Shown here: positions 1-7,169 of the stretch, piece after piece | How positions within the stretch are numbered: the first letter of the stretch is position 1 | Layout of the letters: each line of letters starts with the position of its first letter | DNA from: Roseateles sp. | Lineage (GTDB): Bacteria; Pseudomonadota; Gammaproteobacteria; Burkholderiales; Burkholderiaceae | Reading direction: 5' to 3' | Assembly (NCBI GenBank): GCA_019232985.1 | Contig: JAFAMW010000030.1 | Coordinates: forward strand, 1-64,000 | DNA length: 64,000 nucleotides | Position numbers and translations under genes: made by a program | Notes under the pieces: model-generated | Told to the model about the DNA's origin: nothing | What the model saw: only the letters and a program-made list of their open reading frames with translations | The model's database searches: none

Positions 1-70
1 GCTGTGCGCGAGCCGCGCCTTCTGGCTGGTCGCGTAGGCGGAGGTAGGACGCGGTCGGGGCTTCTGACAT
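1..70 (-). CDS. N-terminus of an unidentified protein, cut by the window edge
   Basis: An open frame starts at ATG (complement of 68-70) and runs off the left edge without a stop, giving 23 residues that begin MSEAPTASYLRLRDQ. A purine-rich AGGGA stretch lies just upstream of the ATG, and a plausible promoter lies about 60 bases further up. It is on the same strand as the integrase, 131 bases beyond its stop, so it would be the next cargo gene of the element ending at tRNA-Phe. I do not recognise the sequence, and the visible part is too short to assign a family. Confidence 0.35.
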   Translation of the reverse strand, partial: MSEAPTASYLRLRDQPEGAARAQ

Positions 71-130
71 GTTTTCCCTAGTTGTTGCTCTGGACTTCCC
101 TGGCTCCTGCCGAGCCATGGCGTCCGAGTC

Positions 131-161
131 AGTATAGGGAGGCGATATGCCAGATCCGCAA
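131..161 (-). promoter_or_regulatory. candidate sigma-70 promoter for the left-edge gene
   Basis: On the minus strand TTGCGG (complement of 156-161) and TATACT (complement of 131-136) are separated by 19 bases. The -10 matches consensus at five of six positions; the -35 is weak and the spacer is long. A transcript would start about 55 bases before the ATG at 70. It lies just past the integrase stop, where the next gene would need its own promoter. Confidence 0.3.
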
Positions 162-201
162 AAATCGAGGGTTTACACCTATCGCCGCTGGCGACCCGAA
201 C

Positions 202-951
202 TCAGGCGGCTCGAATCGCGATGGGAACAACCTTGCCCCCTTGCGCGAGCGCGTCCAAGTAGTTCGCCCACGCGGTCATCATGGCCCGCCGCTGATCGAT
301 GAACTCAGTCCGGTTGTAGGCCCGCCCTAGGTTGTCCCTGACGCTATGCGCGAGCTGTGCCTCGACTATCGTCTCGTCGAATCCGAGGCGCTCGACCAGC
401 ATCGTGCGCGCGGTGGCCCTGAAGCCATGGCCTGTGACCTCATCGGCGGCGAAGCCCATCGCACGCAAGGCGGCGTTCACCGTGTTCTCGCTCATCGGCC
501 GATCGTGATGCCGCTCACCGCGAAACACATACGCGCATCGCCCCGTGAGCGGCTCCAATTCTCGCAATGCGGTGACAGCCTGCACGGGAAGCGGGACGAG
601 ATGCGGGGCCCCCTGAAGCTTGGCGGCATGCCATTCGCGGGCCAACGCCTCGAAGCTATTGGCGGCGTCCGCGTGCTGCGTCAGCTTTGCACTTTTTCTG
701 GCGACGGACGGATCCACTCCGGACGCGAGCAGCTTGCGCAGTTCGTCGCGCTTCGCCCGAGCGTCACCGAGCCCGATGTCGGGATAGACCCCGACCGAAA
801 GGAGCTTCTCGCGGCCTGCGAAGCGATACCGCCACCGCCACCACTTGCCGCCCTCTGGTCGCACCTCCAGGTACAACCCGCCGCCGTCCGCGAGCTTCTT
901 GGGCTTCTCTGAGGGCTTGGCATTGCGTACAGCAGCGTCAGTCAGGGGCAT
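202..951 (-). pseudogene. P4-type tyrosine integrase with internal in-frame deletion
   Basis: The 249-residue frame begins with the arm-site-binding N-terminal domain of P4-like integrases (DUF4102, residues 1-85) and ends with the C-terminal half of the catalytic domain: HGFR (H175, R178), LAH (H202) and the nucleophile Y212 in AYNR. Family members are usually about 400 residues. Near residues 105-116 the sequence jumps from the start of the core-binding domain (SFEALAREWHA) to the HLVPL strand. The core-binding domain and the first catalytic arginine are therefore missing. The frame stays open, so it may still be translated, but recombinase activity is not expected. An AGGAGA site precedes the ATG at 951. 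Its position beside the 3' end of tRNA-Phe is typical for such integrases and marks the element boundary. Confidence 0.85.
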
Positions 952-964
952 CGAGAGGTCTCCT

Positions 965-1013
965 GCGGGTAACAGGTCCGCAGGGTAACTGATCTACCCG
1001 CAGAGCTACCCGC
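965..1013. repeat. four GCGGGTA-type repeats upstream of the integrase
   Basis: Two copies read on the plus strand (GCGGGTA at 965-971, GCAGGGTA at 980-987) and two on the minus strand (TACCCGC at 995-1001 and 1007-1013). They form an inverted pair of direct repeats just upstream of the integrase ATG at 951 and before the tRNA. Position and repeat pattern suit arm-type integrase binding sites or an autoregulatory operator. This is inference from spacing only. Confidence 0.4.
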
Positions 1014-1060
1014 ACCCAAGACCGGATGCCAGCGCACCTCCGCGCACGATCACGGAAGCA

Positions 1061-1097
1061 AAAAAGCCCTAGAGCATTGATTTCTCTAGGGCTTTTT
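1061..1097 (-). terminator. rho-independent terminator after tRNA-Phe
   Basis: A hairpin with 14-base complementary arms (AAAAAGCCCTAGAG at 1061-1074, mirrored at 1084-1097) encloses a 9-base loop. On the minus strand the stem ends in a run of T, 31 bases downstream of the tRNA-Phe 3' end. Both arms end in A/T runs, so it could also stop transcription arriving from the element side. Confidence 0.75.
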
Positions 1098-1127
1098 GAC
1101 CTCCGCGGACTCCCGCGGAACTGTATT

Positions 1128-1203
1128 TGGTGGCCAAGGGCGGAATCGAACCACCGACACGCGGATTTTCAATCCGCTGCTCTACCAACTGAGCTACTTG
1201 GCC
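1128..1203 (-). tRNA. tRNA-Phe (GAA)
   Basis: The minus strand folds as a standard 76-base tRNA. The acceptor arm GGCCAAG pairs with CTTGGCC, the D-loop carries the AGCTCAGTTGGTAGAGC signature, the anticodon loop is TTGAAAA with GAA, and the T-arm contains GGTTCGATTCC. CCA is encoded in the DNA (complement of 1128-1130). The 3' end points toward the integrase remnant, as expected when a P4-type element uses the tRNA 3' end as attachment site. Confidence 0.97.
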
Positions 1204-1254
1204 TCTCGCCGCCCTTGCGGGGCATGCGCCTGGCGGCGCAAAGCGAAGACAGCG

Positions 1255-1260
1255 ACTATA
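1255..1260 (-). promoter_or_regulatory. candidate -10 box of tRNA-Phe
   Basis: TATAGT (complement of 1255-1260) lies about 52 bases upstream of the mature tRNA 5' end in an otherwise GC-rich gap. The best -35 candidate, TGGATT, 18 bases further up, is weak. The element lies just after the ntrX stop codon and would give the tRNA its own start. Confidence 0.35.
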
Positions 1261-1285
1261 GCACAGCTTTCTGCGCCGAATCCAG

Positions 1286-1984
1286 TCAGATCCCGTTGCC
1301 GCGCTTGTTGCGGCTCAGGTCGACGCCGAGCTGCTTGAGCTTGCGGTACAGGTGGGTGCGCTCGAGGCCGGTCTTCTCGGCGACGCGCGTCATCGAGCCG
1401 TTCTCCTTGGCGAGATGGAACTCGAAGTAGCTCTTCTCGAAGGCGTCGCGCGCTTCGCGCAGCGGGCGGTCGAGCTCGAAGCTCTGCTCCGACGCGAGCG
1501 CGTTACTCGTGATCACGAGCGGTGCGGGCACGAGGCCGATGCTCGGGGCGAGGCGCGGCGGCTCGGTGCGCGTGTAGCCGGTCGGCAGGCCGACCACGGG
1601 CGCGGCCGGGCGCGGCGGCGCGGTCTTGACGAGCGCCTGCTCGACCGCGCGCAGCAGCTTCTGCAGCGTGATCGGCTTTTCGAGGAACGCCGTCGCGCCG
1701 AACTTGGTGGCCTCGACGGCCGTGTCGATCGTGCCGTGGCCACTCATCATGATCACGGGCATCGTCAGCTGGCCGCTGCCGTTCCACTCCTTGAGCAGCG
1801 TCACGCCGTCGACGTCGGGCATCCAGATGTCGAGCAGCACAAGGTCGGGTCGCAGGCGCTCGCGCAGCACGCGGGCCTGCGCGGCGTTCTCGGCCAGCTC
1901 TATGGTGTGTCCCTCGTCCGTGAGGATTTCGGACAACAGGGCGCGGATGCCCAGTTCGTCATCGACTACGAGAATGGTTGCCAT
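1286..1984 (-). CDS. ntrX: NtrX-like response regulator lacking the AAA+ domain
   Basis: The 232-residue protein has an N-terminal receiver domain (residues 1-120; ILVVDDE start, acceptor aspartate in LVLLDIWMPD, switch residues MSGHG and the lysine of EKPI). A proline/alanine-rich linker of about 65 residues leads to a Fis-type helix-turn-helix at the C-terminus (TRVAEKTGLERTHLYRKLKQLG). Full-length NtrX is about 450 residues with a sigma-54-activating AAA+ domain, which is absent here. It should therefore bind DNA as a phosphorylated Fis-like switch rather than open sigma-54 promoters. I chose the ATG at 1984 because an upstream in-frame extension is low-complexity and runs into ntrY. It follows ntrY by 13 bases, making a sensor/regulator pair for nitrogen or redox signals. 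Confidence 0.85.
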   Translation of the reverse strand: MATILVVDDELGIRALLSEILTDEGHTIELAENAAQARVLRERLRPDLVLLDIWMPDVDGVTLLKEWNGSGQLTMPVIMMSGHGTIDTAVEATKFGATAFLEKPITLQKLLRAVEQALVKTAPPRPAAPVVGLPTGYTRTEPPRLAPSIGLVPAPLVITSNALASEQSFELDRPLREARDAFEKSYFEFHLAKENGSMTRVAEKTGLERTHLYRKLKQLGVDLSRNKRGNGI

Positions 1985-1997
1985 GGATCCCCAGGGT

Positions 1998-4343
1998 TCA
2001 CGCGGGCTTTTCGGACTTTTCGGACTTCTCGGCCAGGCCGGATTCAGTGACGGCCGTCGCAAATTTCGAAAATGATAACGAAACTTGGGCCCCCACCACC
2101 GCCGAACCTTCCCCGATAGCGTCGTGAAGGTTCAGCAGGCGGATGCGCGCGCCATGCTCGTCGGCGATCTTCTTGACGACGGCAAGCCCCAGGCCCGTGC
2201 CCTTGGTCTTGGTCGTCACATAGGGTTCGAACGCGCGCTTGAGCACCTTGTCGGCGAAGCCGGGGCCATTGTCGGCGATCACGAGGCGCACCGCGCGCGG
2301 CTCGCCGTTCTCGTGGCGCGCGAGCTCGGTGCGCAGCACGACATGGCCCGACGCGCGCTCCTGCGTCGCGTCGAGGCCGTTCTGCACGAGGTTGTGGATG
2401 ACCTGGCGCAGCTGGGTCGCGTCGCCGAGGATGGGCACCGTGTCGCGCGCGAGCTCGGCGTGCAGGCGGCCATGCTCCTGCGCCTCGGCGTAGAGCCCGA
2501 GCACCTCGCCGGCGAGTTCGTTGAGGTCGAGCGCGTGCAGCTGCGCCGACGGCAGCCGGGCGTAATCGCGGAACTCGTTGACGAGCTGCTTCATCGCCTG
2601 GACCTGGTTGACGATGGTGCCGACCGAGCGCACGAGCATGGCCTGGTCGGCGCCTTCGAGCTTGTGCTCGAGTTTGTGTTGCAGGCGCTCGGCCGAAAGC
2701 TGGATCGGCGTCAAGGGATTCTTGATCTCGTGCGCCAGGCGGCGCGCGACCTCGCCCCAGGCGATCGAGCGCTGTGCCGACACGACCTCGGTCAGGTCGT
2801 CGAAAACCATCAGCCGCGCGCCCTCGGGCAGCAGCGCGCCGCGCACGAGCAGCGTCAGTTCGATCTGCTCCTGCGGGAAGCGCAGCTCGAGCGAGTCCTG
2901 CCAGTACGCGTCCTCCTGGCCCTCGAAGCGCGAGTCGGTCTCGCTGCCGCTGCGCGTCGCGCGCGGCTCGTCGGCGCCATGCTGCTCGAAGCGCTGCGCG
3001 ACGGCCGTGGCGAGCTCGCGCAGCCCGGCGACGTCCTCGAGCCGGCGGCCGAACAGCGCCCCCGGACTCTGGCGCAGGATGCGCAGCGCGCCCGGGTTGG
3101 CCGACTCGATCAGGCCGTCGGCGTCGAACACGACGACGCCGGCCGTCAGGTTGTCGAGGATGGTCTGCAGGTGGGTGCGCGCGTGCTCGAGCTGGGCGAG
3201 GCTGCGGTCGACCAGTTCGCGCGCGTCGGCGAGCTGGTTCGTCATGTCGGCGAACGAGCGCGTCAGGCCCGAGAGTTCGTCGCGCGCCGCGAGCACGGGC
3301 TTGGCCGAGAGGTCGCCCTTGGCGACCTGGCGCACGCCGTCGGCGAGCAGCAGCAGCGGCCGCGCGAGCTGGTTGCCCAGCGTCACGGCGAGCAGCAGCG
3401 CCGCGAACACGGCGAGGATCAGCACGAGCGTCAGGGTGCCGAGGTACATGCGGCGCAGGCCGTCGCGCTCGAGCGCGCGCTGCTGGTACTCGCTGTTCGC
3501 GTTCTGCACGACCAGCGCGTTGCGCACGACCGACGCGGGGATGCGCTGCACGACCATCAGGTAGCGCTCGCTGCCGCTGCCGCCGTCGGCGCCGAGGCGC
3601 ACGTCGCCGCCGGGCAGCATCGCCAGCGTGCGGATGCGCGCCTGGCCCTGCAGCGCGAGGTCGTCGTCCTCGAGGCCCTCGAGCTCGCTCGTGACCGAGG
3701 CGGCGCGCGCCTGGCGCAGCAGCGTCGCACTCGGCCGGTCCGGCGTCAGGCTCGTCGTGTCGCCGCCGCTCGAGAGCAGCACCTGGCCCGAGCCGCTGAC
3801 GAGCGCGACGCTGCGCGCGCCGAGCTGCTCGCGCAGGCGTTCGAGCGTGAGCAGCTGCGGGCCGCCGCCGCCGCTCGGGTCGGCCATGCGCTCGGCCGCG
3901 TCGCGGGTGCGCTGGGACAGGTCGTTGACGAGGCCGTCGAGCGTGCCGCGGCCGAGATTCAGGCCGGCCTCGAGCGCGCTCGCGAGGCGCACGTCGAACC
4001 AGCTGTCGATGCTGCGGTTCACGAACTGGTAGGAGACCGTGTAGATCAGCAGCCCCGGCACGACGCCGACGAGCGCGAAAATCCCGGCGAGCTTGGCGAG
4101 CAGGCGGCTGCCGAACTTGCCGCGCCGCACGCGCAGCACGAGGCGCACGGCGGCGACGCCGATCACGATGATCAGGATTAGCGCGACGAGCGCGTTGAGC
4201 AGGAACAGCCAGCCGTAGTAGCGCTCGAAGAAGCCGCGCTGCGCGGCCGTCGCGCCGATCGACAGCAGGAACGCGAGCACGCCGCAAGCGCCGGTCACGG
4301 CCACCATCGAGATGACCCAGGCCCACCGTGCGCCGCGGGTCAT
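1998..4343 (-). CDS. ntrY: NtrY-like membrane sensor histidine kinase
   Basis: The 781-residue protein has three hydrophobic segments in the first 120 residues, a periplasmic region, and a fourth segment (LGTLTLVLILAVFAALLLAV) before a HAMP domain. A PAS domain follows (LDNLTAGVVVFDADG), then the dimerisation helix with phospho-acceptor His near residue 537 (LAHEIKNPLTPIQLSAERL). The ATPase domain carries the N-box QNGLDAT and the G-box GTGLGLAVVKKI. This architecture matches NtrY. The start ATG overlaps the stop of the upstream DUF4390 gene (ATGA), so translation is probably coupled. Its partner is the shortened NtrX just downstream. A longer upstream frame is a shadow over the DUF4390 gene. 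Confidence 0.93.
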   Translation of the reverse strand: MTRGARWAWVISMVAVTGACGVLAFLLSIGATAAQRGFFERYYGWLFLLNALVALILIIVIGVAAVRLVLRVRRGKFGSRLLAKLAGIFALVGVVPGLLIYTVSYQFVNRSIDSWFDVRLASALEAGLNLGRGTLDGLVNDLSQRTRDAAERMADPSGGGGPQLLTLERLREQLGARSVALVSGSGQVLLSSGGDTTSLTPDRPSATLLRQARAASVTSELEGLEDDDLALQGQARIRTLAMLPGGDVRLGADGGSGSERYLMVVQRIPASVVRNALVVQNANSEYQQRALERDGLRRMYLGTLTLVLILAVFAALLLAVTLGNQLARPLLLLADGVRQVAKGDLSAKPVLAARDELSGLTRSFADMTNQLADARELVDRSLAQLEHARTHLQTILDNLTAGVVVFDADGLIESANPGALRILRQSPGALFGRRLEDVAGLRELATAVAQRFEQHGADEPRATRSGSETDSRFEGQEDAYWQDSLELRFPQEQIELTLLVRGALLPEGARLMVFDDLTEVVSAQRSIAWGEVARRLAHEIKNPLTPIQLSAERLQHKLEHKLEGADQAMLVRSVGTIVNQVQAMKQLVNEFRDYARLPSAQLHALDLNELAGEVLGLYAEAQEHGRLHAELARDTVPILGDATQLRQVIHNLVQNGLDATQERASGHVVLRTELARHENGEPRAVRLVIADNGPGFADKVLKRAFEPYVTTKTKGTGLGLAVVKKIADEHGARIRLLNLHDAIGEGSAVVGAQVSLSFSKFATAVTESGLAEKSEKSEKPA

Positions 4344-4945
4344 GGCGTGGCGCTGTGGACGCTGAAGTCCGGGTTCAGCGCGACCGTGTGCTCGATCGAC
4401 AGGCCCCAGCCCTGGGTCGCGCCGAGGCCGATCTGCATCGGCCGCGGCAGCTGGCTGGTGTCGAGGCGGTAGCTGAACTCGATGTAGTAGCCGCCGCCGT
4501 CCTCGAGCTCCTTGGCGTCGGCGATATGCCAGCCCGACTGGCCGCGCACGAGCGCCATCGCCTCGGGCAGGCTCGCGAAGCTCTGGTTCAGGCCGCCGGT
4601 GCTGACCTTGTACTGGCGCGTGAGCGGCTGGTAGGCGAGGCGCCAGGTGCGCGAGACGTTCGCGACGCGCGCGTCGCGCCAGTACCAGCGGTGGCGCAGC
4701 AGCGCGACGTCGGCCGTGAAGTAGATCGGCACGCTCTTGTGCAGCGCGTCCTCGACCGAATGGGGCAGCTCGAAGTTGGCGACGAAGCTGAGCTCGAGGC
4801 CGTCGTCGCCGCGCTGGGTCGAGAACTGGCCGAGGTCGGCGCCGTCGGCCTGCGCGACACCCCAGCACGCCGCCCCGAGCAGCAGGGCCGCGCTCCAGCG
4901 CAGCAGCGCGCGGCGGGTGGGCGGGTAGACGGGCGGATTCGGCAT
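4340..4945 (-). CDS. DUF4390 exported protein
   Basis: The 201-residue protein has an N-terminal hydrophobic signal (RRALLRWSAALLLGAACWGVAQA) followed by a beta-rich region typical of DUF4390 (LSFVANFELPHSVEDALHKSVPIYF, VALLRHRWYWRDARVA). The function is not known. Genes of this family recur between rsmB and ntrY in betaproteobacteria, as here: 22 bases after rsmB, and overlapping ntrY by ATGA. That suggests a role in envelope sensing with NtrY, which is inference. I used the ATG at 4945 because it immediately precedes the signal peptide; the upstream in-frame extension overlaps rsmB. Confidence 0.85.
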   Translation of the reverse strand: MPNPPVYPPTRRALLRWSAALLLGAACWGVAQADGADLGQFSTQRGDDGLELSFVANFELPHSVEDALHKSVPIYFTADVALLRHRWYWRDARVANVSRTWRLAYQPLTRQYKVSTGGLNQSFASLPEAMALVRGQSGWHIADAKELEDGGGYYIEFSYRLDTSQLPRPMQIGLGATQGWGLSIEHTVALNPDFSVHSATP

Positions 4946-4967
4946 CGAGGAACGGCGGCGGGCGGTT

Positions 4968-6350
4968 TCAGGCTGGTTTGGCCAGCAGGGCGTAGAAGAA
5001 ACCGTCGAACGCCGACGGCCGGGGCGGCCCCCCGGCAGCGGGAACCTGGGAATCATTGTCGGGCAGGGGCAGCAGATGCCCTGTGAACCCGGCCGCGTCG
5101 ATTTGCAAAGCTTCCGGATGGCGTTGCAAAAATGCGTCGATCTGGTGCACGCCCTCGGCCTTGAATACCGAGCAGGTTGCGTAGACGAGACGCCCGCCAG
5201 GGAGCAGCAAGGGCCACAGCGCGTCGAGCAGCTCGGCCTGGATGCGCGCGAGCGCGGCGATGTCCTCGGCGCGGCGCAGCCAGCGCGCGTCGGGGTGGCG
5301 GCGCACGATGCCCGCGGCGCTGCACGGCGCGTCGAGCAGGATCGCGTCGAAACGCAGGCCGGCGGGGTTCCAGTCGGCGACCTGGCGCGCGTCGGCCGCG
5401 CGCAGCTGCGCGCTCAGGCCCAGGCGCGCGAGGTTGTCGCGCACGCGCTCGAGGCGCTGGGCGTCGGCGTCGAGCGCGTGCAGCTCGAGGTCGGGGCGCA
5501 GCTCGAGCAGGTGGGCGGTCTTGCCGCCCGGCGCGGCGCAGGCGTCGAGCACGCGGGCGCCGGGCCGCAGCGGCCCCGGTGCGAGCCGGGCGGCAGCGCC
5601 GTCGGCAGCCCGCGGCCGCACCGCGCCGCCCGGCTCGAGCAGCAGCAGCGGCGCGGCGATCTGCGCCGCGGCGTCCTGGACGGAGACGCGCCCCTGCGCG
5701 AAGCCCGGCAGCGCCTGGACCGGCGCGGGCCGCTCGAGCACGACGGCCTGGGCGCTGACGGCGTGCGCCGCGAGCCCCTCGGCCGCGAGCGCGGCGACGC
5801 AGGCGGCCGCGCCGTCGCGCGCGCGCAGCGTCATCGGCGGGTGCGCGTCGTTCGCCGCAAGCAGGGCCTCCCAATGTTCGGGCCAGTCGGCGCGCAGCCG
5901 GTCGATCCACCAGTCCGGGTGGTTGTAGCGGCCGCGCGGGGCGGCCCGGGCCGCCGCGACGACGGCGTCGCGCTCGCGCAGGAAGCGCCGCAGCACCGCG
6001 TTGACGAAGCCGCCGCCCTTCTGGTCGCGCTTGCGCACCGCGCGCACGGCCTCGTCGACGACGACATGCGCGGCGTACATCGGATCGGCGTCGGGCCACA
6101 GCAGCGCGAGCGCGACAAGCAGCAGGTTCTCGACGGCCGGCGCCGGGCGGCGCGGCGCGAGCTGCTGGCGCGCGGCCTCGACGCCGCCGAGCCGGCGCAG
6201 CGTGTGAAAGCTCAGGGCCTGGGCGCCGGGCCGCTGCGCGGCCGGGCAGCGCGCGAGCGCTTCGGTCAGCGAATGGCCCTGGCGAACGGCCTGGACGGCC
6301 TCGGCCGCACGGGTCAGCAGCTGATGTAGGGGAGCGGAAACAGCGGACAC
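4968..6350 (-). CDS. rsmB: 16S rRNA (cytosine-967-C5)-methyltransferase RsmB
   Basis: The protein has an N-terminal NusB-like helical domain (about residues 1-140) and a Rossmann methyltransferase domain. SAM-binding residues lie in VLDACAAPGGKTAHLLEL. The two family cysteines are in DAPCSAAGIVRRHPD and YATCSVF, the latter being the catalytic nucleophile. It methylates C967 of 16S rRNA. I chose GTG at 6350 (VSAVSAPLHQLL). The only in-frame ATG (6443) adds 31 low-complexity residues and would leave 17 bases between this gene and the divergent folE. It heads the operon rsmB - DUF4390 - ntrY - ntrX. Start certainty is moderate; family assignment is firm. Confidence 0.93.
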   Translation of the reverse strand: MSAVSAPLHQLLTRAAEAVQAVRQGHSLTEALARCPAAQRPGAQALSFHTLRRLGGVEAARQQLAPRRPAPAVENLLLVALALLWPDADPMYAAHVVVDEAVRAVRKRDQKGGGFVNAVLRRFLRERDAVVAAARAAPRGRYNHPDWWIDRLRADWPEHWEALLAANDAHPPMTLRARDGAAACVAALAAEGLAAHAVSAQAVVLERPAPVQALPGFAQGRVSVQDAAAQIAAPLLLLEPGGAVRPRAADGAAARLAPGPLRPGARVLDACAAPGGKTAHLLELRPDLELHALDADAQRLERVRDNLARLGLSAQLRAADARQVADWNPAGLRFDAILLDAPCSAAGIVRRHPDARWLRRAEDIAALARIQAELLDALWPLLLPGGRLVYATCSVFKAEGVHQIDAFLQRHPEALQIDAAGFTGHLLPLPDNDSQVPAAGGPPRPSAFDGFFYALLAKPA

Positions 6351-6460
6351 GGCGCCAGTGTAGGGGACGCCCCGGCGTGGGGGCTTGTCGGGCCGCGTCG
6401 CCGCCTCGGGGGCTTGCGCGGTGACAATCGCCGCCAACCCCAAAAACCTACCCAGGCCCC

Positions 6461-7141
6461 ATGAGCACCTCCGACCGCATCCGCCAGCGCCTCCAGGCCG
6501 CCGGCCAGCGCCACCACGCGAACGACAACATCGCCGCCTATATCGAACCCGGCGAGCTCGACGCGCTGCAGGGCGAGGTCCAGGCGCGCATGCAGGAGGT
6601 GCTGCGCGCGCTCGTGATCGACACCGACAGCGACCACAACACCCAGGAGACGGCCAAGCGCGTCGCGAAGATGTTCGTCCAGGAGGTCTTCAAGGGCCGC
6701 TTCGTCGCGCCGCCCGCGGTCACCGAGTTCCCGAACGCCGAGCACCTGAACGAGCTGATGATCGTCGGCCCGATCACGGTGCGCAGCGCCTGCTCGCACC
6801 ACCTGTGCCCGATCATGGGCAAGGTCTGGATCGGCATCATGCCCAACGAGCATTCCAACCTGATCGGCCTGTCCAAATACGTGCGCCTGACCGACTGGGT
6901 CATGAGCCGCCCGCAGATCCAGGAAGAGGCGGTCGTGATGCTCGCCAACGAGCTCGAGCGCCGCGTGCGCCCGGACGGCCTGGGCATCGTCATGGAGGCC
7001 GACCATTTCTGCATGCACTGGCGCGGCGTCAAGGACAGCGACTCGAAGATGACGAGCAGCGTGATGCGCGGCTCCTTCCACGAGGACGCGACGCTGCGGC
7101 GCGAGTTCCTGTCGCTGCTCGGGCCGGTGATCCGGCGCTGA
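6461..7141 (+). CDS. folE: GTP cyclohydrolase I
   Basis: The 226-residue enzyme converts GTP to 7,8-dihydroneopterin triphosphate, the first step of folate (and queuosine) precursor synthesis. Zinc ligands C111 and H114 are in ACSHHLCPIMGK and C184 is in DHFCMHWRGVKD. The GTP-binding loop IGLSKYVRL and the C-terminal segment MTSSVMRGSF are present. Length is normal for bacterial FolE. It is divergent from rsmB with about 110 bases between starts. queC, which uses a product of the same pathway branch, lies 2 kb away on the other strand. Confidence 0.96.
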   Translation: MSTSDRIRQRLQAAGQRHHANDNIAAYIEPGELDALQGEVQARMQEVLRALVIDTDSDHNTQETAKRVAKMFVQEVFKGRFVAPPAVTEFPNAEHLNELMIVGPITVRSACSHHLCPIMGKVWIGIMPNEHSNLIGLSKYVRLTDWVMSRPQIQEEAVVMLANELERRVRPDGLGIVMEADHFCMHWRGVKDSDSKMTSSVMRGSFHEDATLRREFLSLLGPVIRR

Positions 7142-7169
7142 GGCGCCCCCCTGCCCCCCGGGCGCGGGG

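Noticed and set aside
147..302. 51-codon plus-strand frame starting MPDPQKSRVYTYRRWRPELRR with an AGGGAGG site
   Set aside because: It overlaps the integrase 3' end antisense and its later part is plain reverse-strand shadow of that gene. The good ribosome site alone is not enough to call it.
2085..4181. 698-codon plus-strand frame opposite ntrY
   Set aside because: Arg/Ala/Gly-rich shadow typical of high-GC DNA; the ntrY frame has clear domains.
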